A stretch of DNA of 22,361 nucleotides, taken from contig NZLV01000191.1 of the NCBI GenBank assembly GCA_002694345.1, forward strand, positions 1 through 22,361. The letters are read 5' to 3'. Shown here piece by piece: positions 8,159 to 15,935 of this stretch. Both the position numbers and the translations under genes were made by a program. The notes beneath the pieces were generated by a model, which was not told where the DNA came from, searched no databases, and was given only the letters and a program-made list of their open reading frames with translations. The DNA comes from Maricaulis sp. GTDB lineage: Bacteria > Pseudomonadota > Alphaproteobacteria > Caulobacterales > Maricaulaceae. Each line of letters begins with the position of its first letter. Positions within the stretch are counted from its first letter, which is position 1.

Positions 8159-8604
8159 TTCGAGGTGTAGAAGACCAGGGCAGACACATCCCGCGGCGTG
8201 TCGAAATCGACCACTTCGCCGATGATGATGTCATGGTCGCCCGCGGTGACGATGGAGGTCTGGCGGCACAGGAAACGCGCGACACAGCCCTCGATCAGCG
8301 GGGCGGTCTCACCCTCCCAGGCGGCATGGCAGGCCCGCAGGTCCGGCTCGATGGCACAGGCATGCGCCAGCCCGGCCTGGTCGGCGGCCAGCACATTGAT
8401 CGCGTAATCCCTGGCATCCACGAAGCGCTTGTAGCGCTCGGTGCCATGCTCGACCGACCACAGGACCATGCGCGGGTCCAGCGAGACCGAGGCAAAGGAG
8501 TTCACCGTCATCCCGATCGCCTTGCCGTCTTCATAGGCGGTGACGATGGTGACCCCTGTCGGGTAGCGCCCGAGCGCGTCACGGTAGGAGCGGCTGTCGG
8601 TCAA
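8140..8604 (-). CDS. Flavin reductase-like FMN-binding protein (HpaC/FMN_red type)
   Basis: A 154-residue protein of the flavin reductase-like domain family, which reduces FMN or FAD with NAD(P)H, often for a partner monooxygenase. Typical runs are visible: LGRYPTGVTIVTA (about 11-23), GMTVNSFASVSLDPRMVLWS (about 31-50), and ARDYAINVLAADQ. It also has the C-terminal GDHDIIIGEV. No monooxygenase is next to it, so its partner is unknown; it could supply reduced flavin in general. The start is TTG (8602-8604) with AGGA 6 nt upstream, since no ATG lies in a better place. The stop falls inside the end of the acylase gene. Confidence 0.87.
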   Translation of the reverse strand: MTDSRSYRDALGRYPTGVTIVTAYEDGKAIGMTVNSFASVSLDPRMVLWSVEHGTERYKRFVDARDYAINVLAADQAGLAHACAIEPDLRACHAAWEGETAPLIEGCVARFLCRQTSIVTAGDHDIIIGEVVDFDTPRDVSALVFYTSNYCEPG

Positions 8605-8651
8605 TGCGGGTCCTTTCGCAATCCAGAAATGAAACCTGGCCTTAACGCTAA

Positions 8652-8670
8652 CCGTCTACAGGAGAGACGG
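8652..8670 (+). promoter_or_regulatory. Inverted repeat in the motB leader
   Basis: CCGTCT (8652-8657) and AGACGG (8665-8670) form a perfect 6-bp dyad with a 7-nt centre, 23 nt before the motB ATG. It sits in the 89-bp space between the divergent flavin reductase and motB starts. It could be an operator or an RNA hairpin; neither can be decided here. Confidence 0.35.
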
Positions 8671-8693
8671 ACCTAGAAACAAGGCGGGTGGAC

Positions 8694-9617
8694 ATGGCGG
8701 CCAAGGATCAGCCGATTGTCATCAAGAAAGTCGTCAAGGGCGGCGGCGGCGGACACCATGGTGGTGCCTGGAAAGTGGCCTATGCCGACTTCGTGACCGC
8801 CATGATGGCCTTCTTCCTTCTGATGTGGCTCATCAATACCACCACGCCCGAACAAAAGCGCGGCATTGCCGACTATTTCGCCCCGGCCAGCGTCTCGCCG
8901 GCCAATTCCGGTTCCGGCGCCCCGCTGGCCGGTACGGCTCCGGGAGATGACGGCGTGCAGGGCTCCGGCGACAGTTCCATGCGCCAGCGCCTGGCCCCGA
9001 CGGCCCCGCAACTCAATGACCGCGACCGCCAGCAACAGCCGGAAGGCTCGCCGGAAGCCGTGGAAGAATCGGAAACGACCGTAACGGCCTCGGCCCTGGC
9101 CGAAGCCCAGCAGCGCCGCGACAGCGCGCAGCTGCACTCCGCCGCCATGTCGCTGCGCCAGGCCATGCAGGACATGCCGGAGCTGGCCGAATTGTCCAAC
9201 CACATCATTGTCGATGAAACGCCGGAAGGCCTGCGCATCCAGCTGATCGACCAGGAAGGCCGCCCGATGTTCAATCCGGGTGCCACCGAGCCGAATGATC
9301 GTGCCGTGACCCTGCTGCGCGCCGTGGCCCGCATCGCGGAACGCCTGCCGAACCGGCTGTCGATCGCCGGCCATACCGACAGTGCTCCGGCGACCAATCT
9401 GGAATACACCAATTGGGAATTGTCCGCCGACCGCGCCAATGCCGCACGGGCCGTGCTGCAGCGGGCCGGCATCTCCAATGACCGCATCTATGAAGTGCGG
9501 GGCAAGGCCGGATCGGAACCGCTGTACCCGGACGATCCCTACATGCCGGGCAATCGCCGGATCTCCGTGGTACTGCTGCGCGAAGCCCCCGTGCTTCCGG
9601 CCGGCCACGAACTCTAG
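8694..9617 (+). CDS. motB: Flagellar motor stator protein MotB
   Basis: Stator subunit that, with MotA, couples ion flow to flagellar rotation and anchors the complex to peptidoglycan. The 307-residue protein has a short cytoplasmic head with a Gly/His-rich run (GGGGGHHGG) and one membrane helix (about 29-48). That helix carries the ion-binding aspartate D32 in YADFVTAMMAFFLL, the same number as in E. coli. A low-complexity linker follows, then an OmpA-type peptidoglycan-binding domain (about 175-302) with GHTDSAPATN and NWELSADRAN. The aspartate with this context suggests proton use. ATG 8694 is preferred, with AAGG 9 nt upstream; a GTG two codons earlier is possible. MotA is not in the window. 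In Caulobacter, as I recall, motA and motB are also unlinked. Confidence 0.95.
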   Translation: MAAKDQPIVIKKVVKGGGGGHHGGAWKVAYADFVTAMMAFFLLMWLINTTTPEQKRGIADYFAPASVSPANSGSGAPLAGTAPGDDGVQGSGDSSMRQRLAPTAPQLNDRDRQQQPEGSPEAVEESETTVTASALAEAQQRRDSAQLHSAAMSLRQAMQDMPELAELSNHIIVDETPEGLRIQLIDQEGRPMFNPGATEPNDRAVTLLRAVARIAERLPNRLSIAGHTDSAPATNLEYTNWELSADRANAARAVLQRAGISNDRIYEVRGKAGSEPLYPDDPYMPGNRRISVVLLREAPVLPAGHEL

Positions 9618-9722
9618 CAGGCCCTGATACAGTCCGGTTTCGAGGAAAGACTTCGCAAGTCCGTCAGACGCATGCTAGCGTTTGCCAACGGATGAACCGA
9701 ACCTCAAATTCCCGAAATCGAG

Positions 9723-11594
9723 ATGAGTGAATTGGCGGCTGAAATAGCGGCGCTTGGCGCATGGCAGATGTGGGTGGTTCTGGGCGGCCTGGCGGTCGCC
9801 GTGGGCCTGTTCATCTGGGACCGTTTTCCGATCGAGATGGTCTCGGCCGGCATCGTCGCCCTGCTCCTGCTCTTCTTCAATCTCTTCCCGGTCGAGCTGG
9901 CCTCCCATGCCGATGTGAACTGGTCGGCCCGGATGCTGACCGGCTTCGCCAATCCGGCCCTGTTCACCATCATGTGCCTGCTGATCGTCGGTCAGGGGAT
10001 ATTCCAGACCGGGGCGATGGAAGGGCCGACGCAATTCCTGCTCTCATCCTATGACCAGCGCCCCAAGCTGACCCTGGTGATGATGTTCGCCTTCGCCTTC
10101 GTGGTGTCGGCCTTCATCAACAACACGCCGGTCGTGGTGATGTTCGTGCCCATCCTGGTCGCCATCGCGCACCGCATGGAGCAGAGCCCGTCCAAACTCC
10201 TCATCCCGCTGAGCTATGTCTGTATCCTGGCTGGCATGACCACGCTGATCGGCTCCTCCACCAACCTTCTGGTGGCGGAACAATTGCGCGCGATCTCCGA
10301 GGTCGACCTGAACTTCTTCACCCCGACCGGACCAGGCCTCATGCTTGCCGGGGTCGGGCTGATCTATATCGTTCTGATCCTGCCGCGCCTGCTGCCGGAT
10401 CGCGACACGATGGAGTCGGAAATCGCCGGTGGCGGCAAGGGACGCCAATACATTGCCCAGCTGGAGGTCACCTCGGATCACCCGCTGGTGGGCAAGAAGC
10501 CGGTCATGGGCATGTTCTCAGACCTGCCCGACATGACGGTGCGCATGATCCAGCGGGGCGAGCACGCCTTGCTGCCACCCTTTGACCAGATCGAGCTGAA
10601 AGTGGGCGACCTCGTCATCGTCGCCGCCACGCGCCAGACCCTGTCCAGCCTGCTCTCCAAGCGCGCCGACTTCATGCGCGGCATGCTGGCCACCTCCGGC
10701 CCCGGCGACAATCCCAATCCGGGCGAGACGCTGATGATGACCGAGGCGGTGGTCGCACCGGGCTCGCGCCTGATCGGACGCACGATCCAGCAGATCGGCT
10801 TCCGTCATGCCACGGGCTGTATCGTGCTGGGCATCCAGCGCCGCAGCCGCATGATCCGCTCCCGCATGGGCGAAATCCGTCTGGAGGCCGGCGATACGCT
10901 GCTCCTGTTCGGGTCTGCCGAATCCATGCGCCAGCTGCGCGCCGACCGCGATCTCCTGCTGATGGAATGGGCAACCCAGGCGCTGGCCGACCCGCGGCGC
11001 ACCACGGCCGCCCGCATCATTTTCGCCGGTGTGGTCCTGCTGGCGGCTACCAGCCTCCTGCCCATTGTCGTGGCGTCCTTCCTGGGCGCAGTGGCGATGA
11101 TCGCAGCCGGCTGTCTGAATACCCGCCAGGCCGCGCGGGCGATCGACATGAAGGTCTTCCTGCTGATCGGCTCGGCCATCGCACTGGGCACGGCCCTTCA
11201 GGATACCGGCGGTGCCGCCCTGCTCGCCTCCGGCGTGGTCAGCGTGTTCGCGCCCTTCGGCGAGGTCGCCCTGATGTCGGCCCTGTTCATCGTGGTCGCC
11301 GTGCTGACCAATTTCCTGTCGAACAGCGCCACCGCGATCCTGTTCACCCCGATTGCCATCGGCGCCGCCGACCAGATCGGATCAGACAATACGATCCTGT
11401 TCGCCCTGACCGTCCTGTTCGCGGCGAATACCTGTTTCGCCACGCCGATCGGCTATCAGACCAATCTCCTGGTGATGGGGCCGGGCCACTACAAGTTCGC
11501 CGACTACATCCGGGCCGGAGCCCCGATGGTGATCCTGTTCTGGCTGGCCTTCACGATTTACATCTCCGCGCTCTACGCGTTTGGATGGGCTTGA
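9723..11594 (+). CDS. SLC13/DASS-type anion permease with two RCK_C (TrkA-C) domains
   Basis: Inner-membrane permease of 623 residues, related to SLC13-family and sulfate/anion transporters that carry an RCK_C insert. The N-terminal membrane half holds INNTPVVVMF and the ion/substrate loop SSTNLLV. The soluble centre has two RCK_C domains (about 240-310 and 338-406), seen as EVTSDHPLVGKK...GDLVIVAA and VVAPGSRLIGRT...GDTLLLFGS. The second membrane half has the matching SNSATAILF and CFATPIGYQTNLLV. The substrate may be sulfate or another small anion; RCK_C domains usually sense a ligand and gate transport. ATG 9723 has only a weak GAG ribosome site. A 105-nt gap separates it from motB, so it probably has its own promoter. 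Confidence 0.9.
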   Translation: MSELAAEIAALGAWQMWVVLGGLAVAVGLFIWDRFPIEMVSAGIVALLLLFFNLFPVELASHADVNWSARMLTGFANPALFTIMCLLIVGQGIFQTGAMEGPTQFLLSSYDQRPKLTLVMMFAFAFVVSAFINNTPVVVMFVPILVAIAHRMEQSPSKLLIPLSYVCILAGMTTLIGSSTNLLVAEQLRAISEVDLNFFTPTGPGLMLAGVGLIYIVLILPRLLPDRDTMESEIAGGGKGRQYIAQLEVTSDHPLVGKKPVMGMFSDLPDMTVRMIQRGEHALLPPFDQIELKVGDLVIVAATRQTLSSLLSKRADFMRGMLATSGPGDNPNPGETLMMTEAVVAPGSRLIGRTIQQIGFRHATGCIVLGIQRRSRMIRSRMGEIRLEAGDTLLLFGSAESMRQLRADRDLLLMEWATQALADPRRTTAARIIFAGVVLLAATSLLPIVVASFLGAVAMIAAGCLNTRQAARAIDMKVFLLIGSAIALGTALQDTGGAALLASGVVSVFAPFGEVALMSALFIVVAVLTNFLSNSATAILFTPIAIGAADQIGSDNTILFALTVLFAANTCFATPIGYQTNLLVMGPGHYKFADYIRAGAPMVILFWLAFTIYISALYAFGWA

Positions 11595-11635
11595 TATAGT
11601 CTGTCCACGAAGCAGCTGAAGCGAAGACCGGCCCC

Positions 11636-12388
11636 GTGACCCATCCGTTTGCGACACGCCAGATCCCCTTCTTCCTGACAGCCGCCGCGCCCTGCCCCTA
11701 TCTGCCGGGCCGGTGGGAGCGAAAGGTCTTTACCCGGATCGATGTCGGCGAAGGTCCGGCGCTGAATGATGCGCTGACCCATGCCGGTTTCCGCCGCAGC
11801 CAGGGCGTGCTCTACCGGCCGGCCTGCGAAGCCTGTGATGCCTGCAAATCCGTCCGCATCAATGTCGCCGAGTTCGACTGGAAGCGTCGCTGGCGCAAGA
11901 TCGTCAATCGCAATGCCGATCTGACGGTGTCCACCGAATCGCAGACCGCCACGCTGGAACAGTTCGACCTGCTCTCGCGCTATCTGGAAACCCGCCATGA
12001 TGATGGCGACATGGTCGGCATGTCCTTTGGCGAATACGTCATGATGGCCGAGGAAGGCGCGCAGCGGACCCATATCGCCGAGTATCGCGATGCCGCGCAC
12101 GAGCTGACGGCCTGCGTTCTGACGGACGTTCTCAAGGACGGCCTGTCGCTTATCTATTCCTATTTCGATGCGGAACAGGACCGGCGCAGCCTAGGCGCTT
12201 TCATCATCCTCGATGCGGTCCGCCAGGCCGAAGCGGCCGGTCTTCCCTTCGTTTATCTAGGATACTGGGTGCGCAACAGCCGCAAGATGAATTACAAGGC
12301 GCAGTACGAGCCGCTGCAAGTTTTGACGCCCTCGGGCTGGCAGCCCCTGTCCGAACTGGATAACCATGAGGGCGACGAGGACGAATAA
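11636..12388 (+). CDS. bpt: Aspartate/glutamate leucyltransferase (bacterial N-end rule)
   Basis: Cytosolic transferase that moves leucine from Leu-tRNA to proteins with N-terminal Asp or Glu, marking them for ClpS-ClpAP breakdown. The 250-residue protein matches the ATE/Bpt family: TRQIPFFLTAAAPCPYLPGR at the N-terminus, then YRPACEACDACKSVRI with the conserved cysteines, and the C-terminal GAFIILDAVRQA and FVYLGYWVRNSRKMNYKAQY. The start is GTG 11636, chosen because the N-terminus matches relatives from there, although the ribosome site is weak. The gene starts 41 nt after the permease stop, so they may share a transcript. The acidic tail (GDEDE) is unremarkable. Confidence 0.94.
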   Translation: MTHPFATRQIPFFLTAAAPCPYLPGRWERKVFTRIDVGEGPALNDALTHAGFRRSQGVLYRPACEACDACKSVRINVAEFDWKRRWRKIVNRNADLTVSTESQTATLEQFDLLSRYLETRHDDGDMVGMSFGEYVMMAEEGAQRTHIAEYRDAAHELTACVLTDVLKDGLSLIYSYFDAEQDRRSLGAFIILDAVRQAEAAGLPFVYLGYWVRNSRKMNYKAQYEPLQVLTPSGWQPLSELDNHEGDEDE

Positions 12389-12395
12389 GGCACGG

Positions 12396-12409
12396 CCTGA
12401 GGGGTCAGG
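12396..12409 (+). promoter_or_regulatory. Small hairpin in the leader of the TRAP operon
   Basis: CCTGA (12396-12400) and TCAGG (12405-12409) form a perfect 5-bp stem with a GGGG loop. It lies in the 44-nt gap between bpt and the TRAP operon, just before the strong GGGGGAGA ribosome site (12420-12427). There is no T-run after it, so it is not a classical terminator. It might be an RNA boundary or a protein site. Confidence 0.35.
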
Positions 12410-12432
12410 AGCCGTTCCCGGGGGAGACAGAC

Positions 12433-13551
12433 ATGGATCGACGCACATTCATCGGCGGCGGCGCAATCGCTGCCGCAACCGTTGCGACCGCTTGCGGCGA
12501 GACCGGGCAGGACGCCAGCGGACCGGCGGCACCGGCCGTCAATCGCGGCGTCACCCGCCTGCGCATGGTCACGACCTGGCCGGCCAATTTCCCGGGCCTG
12601 GGCACCGCAGCCAACAATGTCGCCGACTATATCAACCGCATGTCCGGCGGATCGCTCGAAGTTCGCGTCTATGCCGCCGGTGAAATCGTCAGCGCCTTCG
12701 AGGCCTTCGATGCCGTCTCCGAAGGCACGGCGGACATGTATCATGGCGCCGAATACTACTGGCAGGGCAAGTCCCCGGCCTTCAACTTCTTCACCGCCGT
12801 GCCGATGGGCATGACCGCCTATGAAATCATGGGCTGGGTGGAATATGGCGGCGGCCAGGCCCTGTGGGACGAACTCTCCGGACAGTTCAACATCAAACCC
12901 TTCCAGGCGGGCAATTCGGGCCACCAGATGGGCGGCTGGTTCAAGCGCGAGATCAACACGCTGGACGATTTCCAGGGCCTGCGCATGCGGATTCCGGGCC
13001 TGGGCGGCAATGTGTTGCGTGAACTGGGCGGTGCGGCTGTCACCCTGTCCGGCGGCGAAATCTATCCCGCCCTGCAGAACGGTACGATCGACGCCACCGA
13101 ATGGGTCGGTCCCTGGAATGACCTCGCCTTCGGCTTCTACCGTGAGGCGCCCTATTATTACGGTCCGGGTTTCCACGAGCCGGGATCCTGTCTCGGCGTC
13201 GGCATCAATCGCGGCGTCTGGGACGGTCTGGCCGATGATCACAAGGCGATCATCGCCTCGGCCTGCCGCACGGCCAACAATCTCTCCCTGGCTGAATTCC
13301 AGTACCAGAACGGCCTCGCCCTGGACGTGCTCGTCAATGAGCATGGTGTGGAACTGCGCCAGTTCTCCGACGATATCTGGACCCGGATCGGCGAGATTTC
13401 CGAACAGGTCGTGGCCGATACCGGCAATGCCGACCCGTTCACCCGCCAGGTCTATGAGAGCTATCTCGATGCCCGCAACAAGATGCGCGGCTGGGGCCGG
13501 ATTTCCGAACTCCCCTACATGGCCCAGCGCGAACGCGTTCTCGGGCAATAG
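12433..13551 (+). CDS. dctP: TRAP transporter solute-binding protein, TakP-like (2-oxo acid type), predicted lipoprotein
   Basis: Periplasmic binding protein of a TRAP transporter, 372 residues. The N-terminus MDRRTFIGGG has a twin-arginine-like RR pair and a hydrophobic stretch ending at C21 (TVATAC), so it may be Tat-exported and lipid-anchored. The mature protein carries residues that line the 2-oxo-acid and sodium site of Rhodobacter TakP as I recall it (Q156, R177, E214, W215). Here they are Q165 in HQMGGW, R186 in GLRMRIPG, and E223 and W224 in DATEWVGPW, all at a constant offset of nine. That supports pyruvate or another 2-oxo acid as substrate; this is inference. A strong GGGGGAGA ribosome site precedes ATG. 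The gene opens a four-gene operon, with DctQ starting 3 nt after its stop. Confidence 0.93.
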   Translation: MDRRTFIGGGAIAAATVATACGETGQDASGPAAPAVNRGVTRLRMVTTWPANFPGLGTAANNVADYINRMSGGSLEVRVYAAGEIVSAFEAFDAVSEGTADMYHGAEYYWQGKSPAFNFFTAVPMGMTAYEIMGWVEYGGGQALWDELSGQFNIKPFQAGNSGHQMGGWFKREINTLDDFQGLRMRIPGLGGNVLRELGGAAVTLSGGEIYPALQNGTIDATEWVGPWNDLAFGFYREAPYYYGPGFHEPGSCLGVGINRGVWDGLADDHKAIIASACRTANNLSLAEFQYQNGLALDVLVNEHGVELRQFSDDIWTRIGEISEQVVADTGNADPFTRQVYESYLDARNKMRGWGRISELPYMAQRERVLGQ

Positions 13552-13554
13552 ACC

Positions 13555-14334
13555 ATGCGTGACGGCGATCGCCTGATCCTGACCTGTCTCGGCCTCGCCG
13601 TGCTGCTGGTCGTGCTCGATGGCCTGACCCGGGGCGGCGTCGCCGGTTGGGCACAGACCCATTTGCCCGGCATCGCCCACACGTTCGGACTGTGGGCCGG
13701 ACGGATCGGCCTGGTGCTGGCGCCGCTGGCCGTGCTGCCCCTCATCACAGGCATTCTGGGGCGCTTCGTCACCCTGCCCGGGATTTGCTGGACGCTGCAC
13801 GACACGCTGATCCGCGGCATTGAAACCCTCACCCGCTCCATCGGTGGTGCCGCGCGCTGGTTCGCCCTCGGCCTGGTCGTGGTCACGGCGGTGATCGTGG
13901 TCCAGCGCTATGTCTTCGGATTCGCCTCCACGAAACTGCAGGAGAGCGTGATCTACATGCACGCCCTGCTCTTCCTGCTCGCTTCGGCCTCCGCCCTGCT
14001 CAATGGCGGCCATGTCCGCGTCGACGTCTTCTACTCCAAGGCGTCGGACAAGGCGAAAGCCTGGGTCGACCTGTTCGGCACCTATCTCGCCCTGATCCCG
14101 ATGAGCGCGCTGATCCTGTGGTCCTCGACCGGCTACATGGCCTCGGCCTGGCGCATTCTGGAGCGCTCCCGCGAGAGTGACGGCCTGCCCTTCGTCTTCC
14201 TGCTCAAGACCGCCATCCCGCTCTTCGCCATCCTGATGATCATCCAGGGTGTGGCGATGGCGGCACGGGCCGCCATGACCCTGGCCGGCCAGAAAACGCC
14301 CGAGCTTCCGGCATCGCTGGAGGCTGAGGTCTGA
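13555..14334 (+). CDS. dctQ: TRAP transporter small membrane subunit with an N-terminal extension
   Basis: Small membrane subunit of the TRAP transporter. The family core begins near residue 84 and shows QRYVFGF (117-123), LQESVIYMHALLF (128-140) and the signature GGHVRVDVFY (151-160), with four membrane helices. The first 80 or so residues are additional and contain two more hydrophobic segments (about 7-24 and 45-70). At 259 residues it is longer than the usual 160-200. No good internal start removes the extension, and ATG 13555 follows the dctP stop by 3 nt, so the extension is likely real. The next gene starts 2 nt after its stop. Confidence 0.88.
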   Translation: MRDGDRLILTCLGLAVLLVVLDGLTRGGVAGWAQTHLPGIAHTFGLWAGRIGLVLAPLAVLPLITGILGRFVTLPGICWTLHDTLIRGIETLTRSIGGAARWFALGLVVVTAVIVVQRYVFGFASTKLQESVIYMHALLFLLASASALLNGGHVRVDVFYSKASDKAKAWVDLFGTYLALIPMSALILWSSTGYMASAWRILERSRESDGLPFVFLLKTAIPLFAILMIIQGVAMAARAAMTLAGQKTPELPASLEAEV

Positions 14335-14336
14335 GC

Positions 14337-15932
14337 ATGGCGCTTTTCATCGAATTCCTGCCCTTCCTGATGTTCATCGCGGCCTTTGCCGCGCTGCTGC
14401 GGGGCTATCCCGTCGCCTTCACCCTGGCCGGTGTGGCGCTTGTCTTCGCCCTGATCGGGATCAGCCTGAACCTGTTCGACCCGATCCATTTCCGCGCCTT
14501 CCCGCAGCGCATCTACGGCAATCTGATGGAGATGGACCGCTCCATCCTCGTCGCCGTTCCGCTTTTCGTCTTCATGGGCGTGATGCTGGAAAAGTCCAAG
14601 ATTGCCGAGGAATTGCTGGAAGCCATGGGTGCCCTGTTCGGCTCCCTGCGCGGCGGTCTGGGCATCTCGGTCGTGGTCGTCGGCGCGCTTCTGGCAGCGT
14701 CCACCGGCATTGTCGGCGCGACCGTGGTGACGATGGGCCTTCTCTCCCTGCCGACCATGCTCAAGCGCGGCTATGACCCGGCCCTGGCCGCCGGTTCCAT
14801 CGCGGCGTCCGGCACGCTGGGCCAGATCATCCCGCCCTCCATCGTCCTGGTTCTGCTGGGGGATCAGATCTCCAACGCCTATCAGGAAGCCCAACGCGCC
14901 CAGGGGATTTTCTCGCCGGACATCGTGTCGGTCGGCGACCTCTTCGCCGGCGCCCTGATCCCGGGCCTGCTCCTGGTCGGTCTCTACATTGCCTACCAGA
15001 TCGCCATGGCCATCTGGAAACCGGAAAGCGCGCCAGCCACGCCGCGCGATGAGGCCAAGGCCGATTGGGGCGCGATCCTGCACGCCCTGGTGCCGCCGCT
15101 GGCCCTGATCATCGCCGTGCTCGGCTCCATCCTGGCGGGCCTGGCCACACCGACCGAAGCCGCCGGTGTCGGCGCCGTCGGCGCAACCTTCATCGCCGGG
15201 GCCCGCAATGCCGGTGCAAAGGCCAATCTCAAGCGCGGCCAGCTTCTGGCCTATGCCGGCCTGTTCTCGCTGGTGGCCCTGATCGCGCTGGTGATCATTC
15301 CCAACCTGGTGACGGGCGAACGCTATTTCGTCAGCGATCTCGGTCTGCCCGGCATGGCCGCGGCAAGCCTGCTCTGCCTGATCATTCTGGTCGGAGCCGG
15401 GCTTAGCCTGATCCGCCTGAAACGCTCTGCCGTGCTGGACGAAGTCATGTCCTCCACAGCGACGATCTCGGCCATGGTCTTCGTCATCCTGATCGGTGCG
15501 TCGCTCTTCTCGCTCATCTTCCGGGAGCTGGGCGGGGACGACACCGTCGCCCATGCGCTCCAGTCCGTGCCGGGCGGCGTGTTCGGGGCGCTGGCCGTGG
15601 TCATGCTGGTCATGTTCATCCTCGGCTTCTTCCTCGACTTCATCGAGATCACGTTCGTCGTGGTCCCGATCGTCGCGCCGATCCTGTTGATGATGGGCGT
15701 GGATCCGGTCTGGCTGGGCGTTCTGATGGCGATGAACCTGCAGACCAGCTTCCTCACCCCGCCCTTCGGCTTTGCGCTCTTCTATCTGCGCGGTGTCGCG
15801 CCCAAGAGCGTCAAGACGATGGATATCTATCGCGGGGCCATCCCCTTCGTGATCATCCAGATCCTGGCGATCATCGCGGTCGCGGCCCTGCCCTGGCTGG
15901 CCACAGGCCTGCCGAACATGCTCTATGATTAA
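14337..15932 (+). CDS. dctM: TRAP transporter large membrane subunit, enlarged form
   Basis: Large permease subunit that forms the transport path, driven by sodium or proton gradients in this family. Family runs are clear: AVPLFVFMGVMLEKS, LLAASTGIVGATVVTMG, AASGTLGQIIPPSIVLVLLGD, AGLATPTEAAGVGA, and the C-terminal LDFIEITFVVVPIVAP and QTSFLTPPFGFALFYLRG. At 531 residues it is about 100 longer than the common DctM. The surplus lies mainly around residues 300-362, where two more hydrophobic segments (near LFSLVALIALVII and ASLLCLIILVGAG) are inserted before the last conserved half. It has GGAGG upstream inside the end of dctQ. The AI-2E family gene follows after 3 nt. Confidence 0.92.
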   Translation: MALFIEFLPFLMFIAAFAALLRGYPVAFTLAGVALVFALIGISLNLFDPIHFRAFPQRIYGNLMEMDRSILVAVPLFVFMGVMLEKSKIAEELLEAMGALFGSLRGGLGISVVVVGALLAASTGIVGATVVTMGLLSLPTMLKRGYDPALAAGSIAASGTLGQIIPPSIVLVLLGDQISNAYQEAQRAQGIFSPDIVSVGDLFAGALIPGLLLVGLYIAYQIAMAIWKPESAPATPRDEAKADWGAILHALVPPLALIIAVLGSILAGLATPTEAAGVGAVGATFIAGARNAGAKANLKRGQLLAYAGLFSLVALIALVIIPNLVTGERYFVSDLGLPGMAAASLLCLIILVGAGLSLIRLKRSAVLDEVMSSTATISAMVFVILIGASLFSLIFRELGGDDTVAHALQSVPGGVFGALAVVMLVMFILGFFLDFIEITFVVVPIVAPILLMMGVDPVWLGVLMAMNLQTSFLTPPFGFALFYLRGVAPKSVKTMDIYRGAIPFVIIQILAIIAVAALPWLATGLPNMLYD

Positions 15933-15935
15933 GGC

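Noticed and set aside
8641..8660. Possible CtrA site (TTAA-type half sites) upstream of motB
   Set aside because: TTAAC at 8643 and CTAAC at 8648 are too close together; the N7 spacing to a second TTAA is missing.
12396..12409. Rho-independent terminator after bpt
   Set aside because: The stem is only 5 bp and no T-run follows.
12292..14013. Minus-strand open frame of 573 codons opposite dctP/dctQ
   Set aside because: No motif, signal or ribosome site; explained by the strong TRAP genes on the plus strand.
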